Assembly (NCBI GenBank): GCA_900767005.1
Contig: CAAFXL010000119.1
Location: 1-5,924 of the forward strand
Reading direction: 5' to 3'
Source of the DNA: an uncultured Ruminobacter sp.
Lineage (GTDB): Bacteria > Pseudomonadota > Gammaproteobacteria > Enterobacterales > Succinivibrionaceae
DNA: 5,924 bases
Translations under genes and position numbers: made by a program
In this document: positions 4,258 through 5,924 of the stretch, one piece after another
Position numbering within the stretch: position 1 is the stretch's first letter
Layout of the letters: the number at the start of each line of letters is the position of its first letter
Notes under the pieces: model-generated
The model's database searches: none
What the model was told of the DNA's origin: nothing
What the model saw: the letters and a program-made list of their open reading frames with translations, nothing else

Positions 4258-5859
4258 ATGGGTATTAAGTTTATTTCTAAAGTTTTATTGGTAGTTACGC
4301 TTACTTTTTCTTGTGGGGTAAATGCCTTCGAGATCGATTATCATGATGATCTACTAGAAGAAAATCTTTTTCTTTGTTTAGAAAAAGGTGATAAGTATTG
4401 CTCAGATTTAGCTTTAGATCTTTATAAAAATAATAACCTAAATGAAGCCTTTAAACTAAATGAAGCATTATGCTCCCAAAACAATGGACAAAGTTGTAAT
4501 CTCTTGGGTGAGATGCATTACTTTGGTAAAGGTGCTTCCCTTGATTATGAAAAAGCATTTAATTACTTTCAAAAAGGTTGTGAGCTTTCTGATGGTGCCT
4601 CCTGCCGAAACTATGCTCTTAGAAAGTTTCAGTCATCAGTAATCTTTGGTACTGACCATAATAGCCAAAAAATGACCGAGTTATTAGATCTAGGATGTGC
4701 TTATAACGATGCCCTATCTTGTAGTTTTATTAAAGATTATGATAAAGCTTGTAATTTAGGTTTAGGATATGGTTGCTATCAAAGAGAACTTCTAATTAGT
4801 GATGCTTTAATATCTGAATTACCAAAACGTAACCGCCTTATCTCTATGGCTCGCAATTTAGCAGAAAAAGAATGTCAAAACCATGATGCGTGGGGGTGCT
4901 ATACTTTAGCAAATTTAGAGGGTTTAAATATCGATCCAGATTTGGGTGATATAAAAACTTATTCAAATCAAGCTTGCGATTATGAACCTTTTTTATGTAA
5001 GAGAGTAGGTAATAAATATAAGCAAAAAGGTAAATATATCCAAGCTTCATACTTTTATCAAAAGGGGTGCGATAGTAACGACCTCTTTGCTTGCATGAAT
5101 TTAGCCCAGCTTTATCTAGAGGATTTAATCCTTCCTATGAATTACCAATTGACTTTTAATCTACTTGATAAAGCATGTAAAGAAGATACTGGGTTTTATT
5201 TTTGTTATGTCTTAGCTTCAAACCTTGCTGATAACACTATAATCATTGACGATTTACCTAAGACTAAACTTTTAGCCTTTCAAAATTATCAAAAGGTTTG
5301 CGACCGAAGCGATGATTACTATCCTTGCTTTAAAGTTGCCGAAGGCTACTTTAAAGGCGAGGAAATCGACAGAAATTTAACGATTGCGTTAGATTTTGCA
5401 AAAAAGGCTTGTGATCGTTCTCCTTTTAAAGAAAAGTCAATCTCATGTTTTCTTTTAGCTAATATTTACCATGATGATGAATTTAAGGGTAAATATGAGA
5501 AAGAAGCTCATGATATCTTAGATTTAATGTGTAACGTTAAAGAAATTAACCAAAACTACCAAAAAAATAAAGATTTTCATCTTGATGGTTTCTCAAGAAA
5601 AGCGTGTAAAAGCCTCTACAATGAGTTTTATAGTAAAAAAAGAGTAAGTACTAAGGAATTATCACAGCGTGCAACCTATGGGCAAATACTATGCTTAGAT
5701 AAGGATTTTAAGGTATGCACAGATACTGCAAAACTCTATATTGATGGAAAACAACTACCAAAGGATAAAAAGAAGGCTCAAGACCTTTTAAAAGTTTCCT
5801 GTGCTCATAAAGATAAAGAAGCTTGCACCTTACTTACAAAATTAAAAAAGAGTAGATAG
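4258..5859 (+). CDS. Exported cysteine-rich Sel1/Hcp-like repeat protein
   Basis: The 533-residue protein begins with a Sec signal peptide: Lys4 and Lys8, a hydrophobic core at 9-17, and a likely signal peptidase I site after VNA (21-23). Cys19 lies in the signal, but TFSC is a poor lipobox. The mature chain has 28 cysteines forming 14 successive pairs, most written C-x7-C: 40/48, 72/80, 108/116, 147/155, 165/173, 206/214, 240/247, 271/279, 307/316, 348/357, 385/397, 425/450, 479/487 and 515/523. Between pairs lie Sel1-type helices, clearest at 81-108 (LGEMHYFGKGASLDYEKAF) and 490-515. This matches Helicobacter Hcp-type proteins, where a disulfide staples each alpha/alpha repeat, so the product is probably periplasmic or secreted and acts by protein binding. 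The partner is unknown. Pairs 385/397 and 425/450 are unusually wide, suggesting inserts or diverged repeats. The ATG has no clear Shine-Dalgarno sequence; an in-frame stop at 4219-4221 excludes a much longer form. No neighbour gene suggests a pathway. Confidence 0.88.
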   Translation: MGIKFISKVLLVVTLTFSCGVNAFEIDYHDDLLEENLFLCLEKGDKYCSDLALDLYKNNNLNEAFKLNEALCSQNNGQSCNLLGEMHYFGKGASLDYEKAFNYFQKGCELSDGASCRNYALRKFQSSVIFGTDHNSQKMTELLDLGCAYNDALSCSFIKDYDKACNLGLGYGCYQRELLISDALISELPKRNRLISMARNLAEKECQNHDAWGCYTLANLEGLNIDPDLGDIKTYSNQACDYEPFLCKRVGNKYKQKGKYIQASYFYQKGCDSNDLFACMNLAQLYLEDLILPMNYQLTFNLLDKACKEDTGFYFCYVLASNLADNTIIIDDLPKTKLLAFQNYQKVCDRSDDYYPCFKVAEGYFKGEEIDRNLTIALDFAKKACDRSPFKEKSISCFLLANIYHDDEFKGKYEKEAHDILDLMCNVKEINQNYQKNKDFHLDGFSRKACKSLYNEFYSKKRVSTKELSQRATYGQILCLDKDFKVCTDTAKLYIDGKQLPKDKKKAQDLLKVSCAHKDKEACTLLTKLKKSR

Positions 5860-5924
5860 TTGGAAAATTTTATAAATCGGAATCACTTTTTTTCTAGTTA
5901 AGCGACTTCAAAATCCTATATCGT

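Noticed and set aside
4258..4335. Lipoprotein signal with Cys19 as the lipidated residue
   Set aside because: The residues before Cys19 are TFS, not a lipobox such as LAG or LSG, while VNA at 21-23 is a good signal peptidase I site.
4460..5050. Short frames on both strands inside the Sel1-like gene
   Set aside because: They overlap a long, motif-bearing coding frame and have no family features.

Overview
The window is A+T-rich bacterial DNA with two gene blocks transcribed away from each other and separated by about 1.9 kb of very A+T-rich DNA with no convincing gene. The organism is most likely an A+T-rich Gram-negative bacterium: the right-hand protein has a Sec signal peptide and the cysteine-paired Sel1-like repeats of exported Hcp-type proteins, and the left-hand genes resemble proteobacterial pabA and pabB. 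The sequence alone does not fix a genus.

Left block, minus strand (1-2324): a folate-branch operon. pabA (glutamine amidotransferase subunit of aminodeoxychorismate synthase) is followed after 3 nt by pabB (the chorismate-aminating subunit). pabB overlaps by 13 nt the start of a third gene that leaves the window at base 1. By position the third gene may be pabC (aminodeoxychorismate lyase), but only 32 codons are visible. PabA releases ammonia from glutamine, PabB uses it to convert chorismate to 4-amino-4-deoxychorismate, and PabC would release p-aminobenzoate for folate synthesis. Tight spacing, overlap and Shine-Dalgarno sequences inside the preceding genes indicate co-transcription and coupled translation. 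PabB is about 90 residues longer than E. coli PabB, largely because of a Lys-rich linker between its two domains.

Middle (2325-4257): nothing over about 40 codons that looks like a gene. It is not featureless. It holds seven same-strand copies of TGATTAA in 280 bp, many spaced near whole helical turns; a degenerate 62-bp repeat; a 16-bp exact direct repeat; a 26-bp perfect palindrome; G-containing tandem repeats; and three degenerate ~30-bp repeats just before the right-hand gene. Function is unknown; some may be protein-binding sites.

Right block, plus strand (4258-5859): one long gene for an exported, cysteine-rich Sel1/Hcp-like repeat protein with 14 cysteine pairs in the mature chain. 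The last 65 bases (5860-5924) show no clear terminator or gene. I see no CRISPR array, tRNA, rRNA, insertion sequence or phage gene, and no convincing evidence for a new multi-gene system. The most unusual items are the structured intergenic region and the Cys-paired repeat protein.
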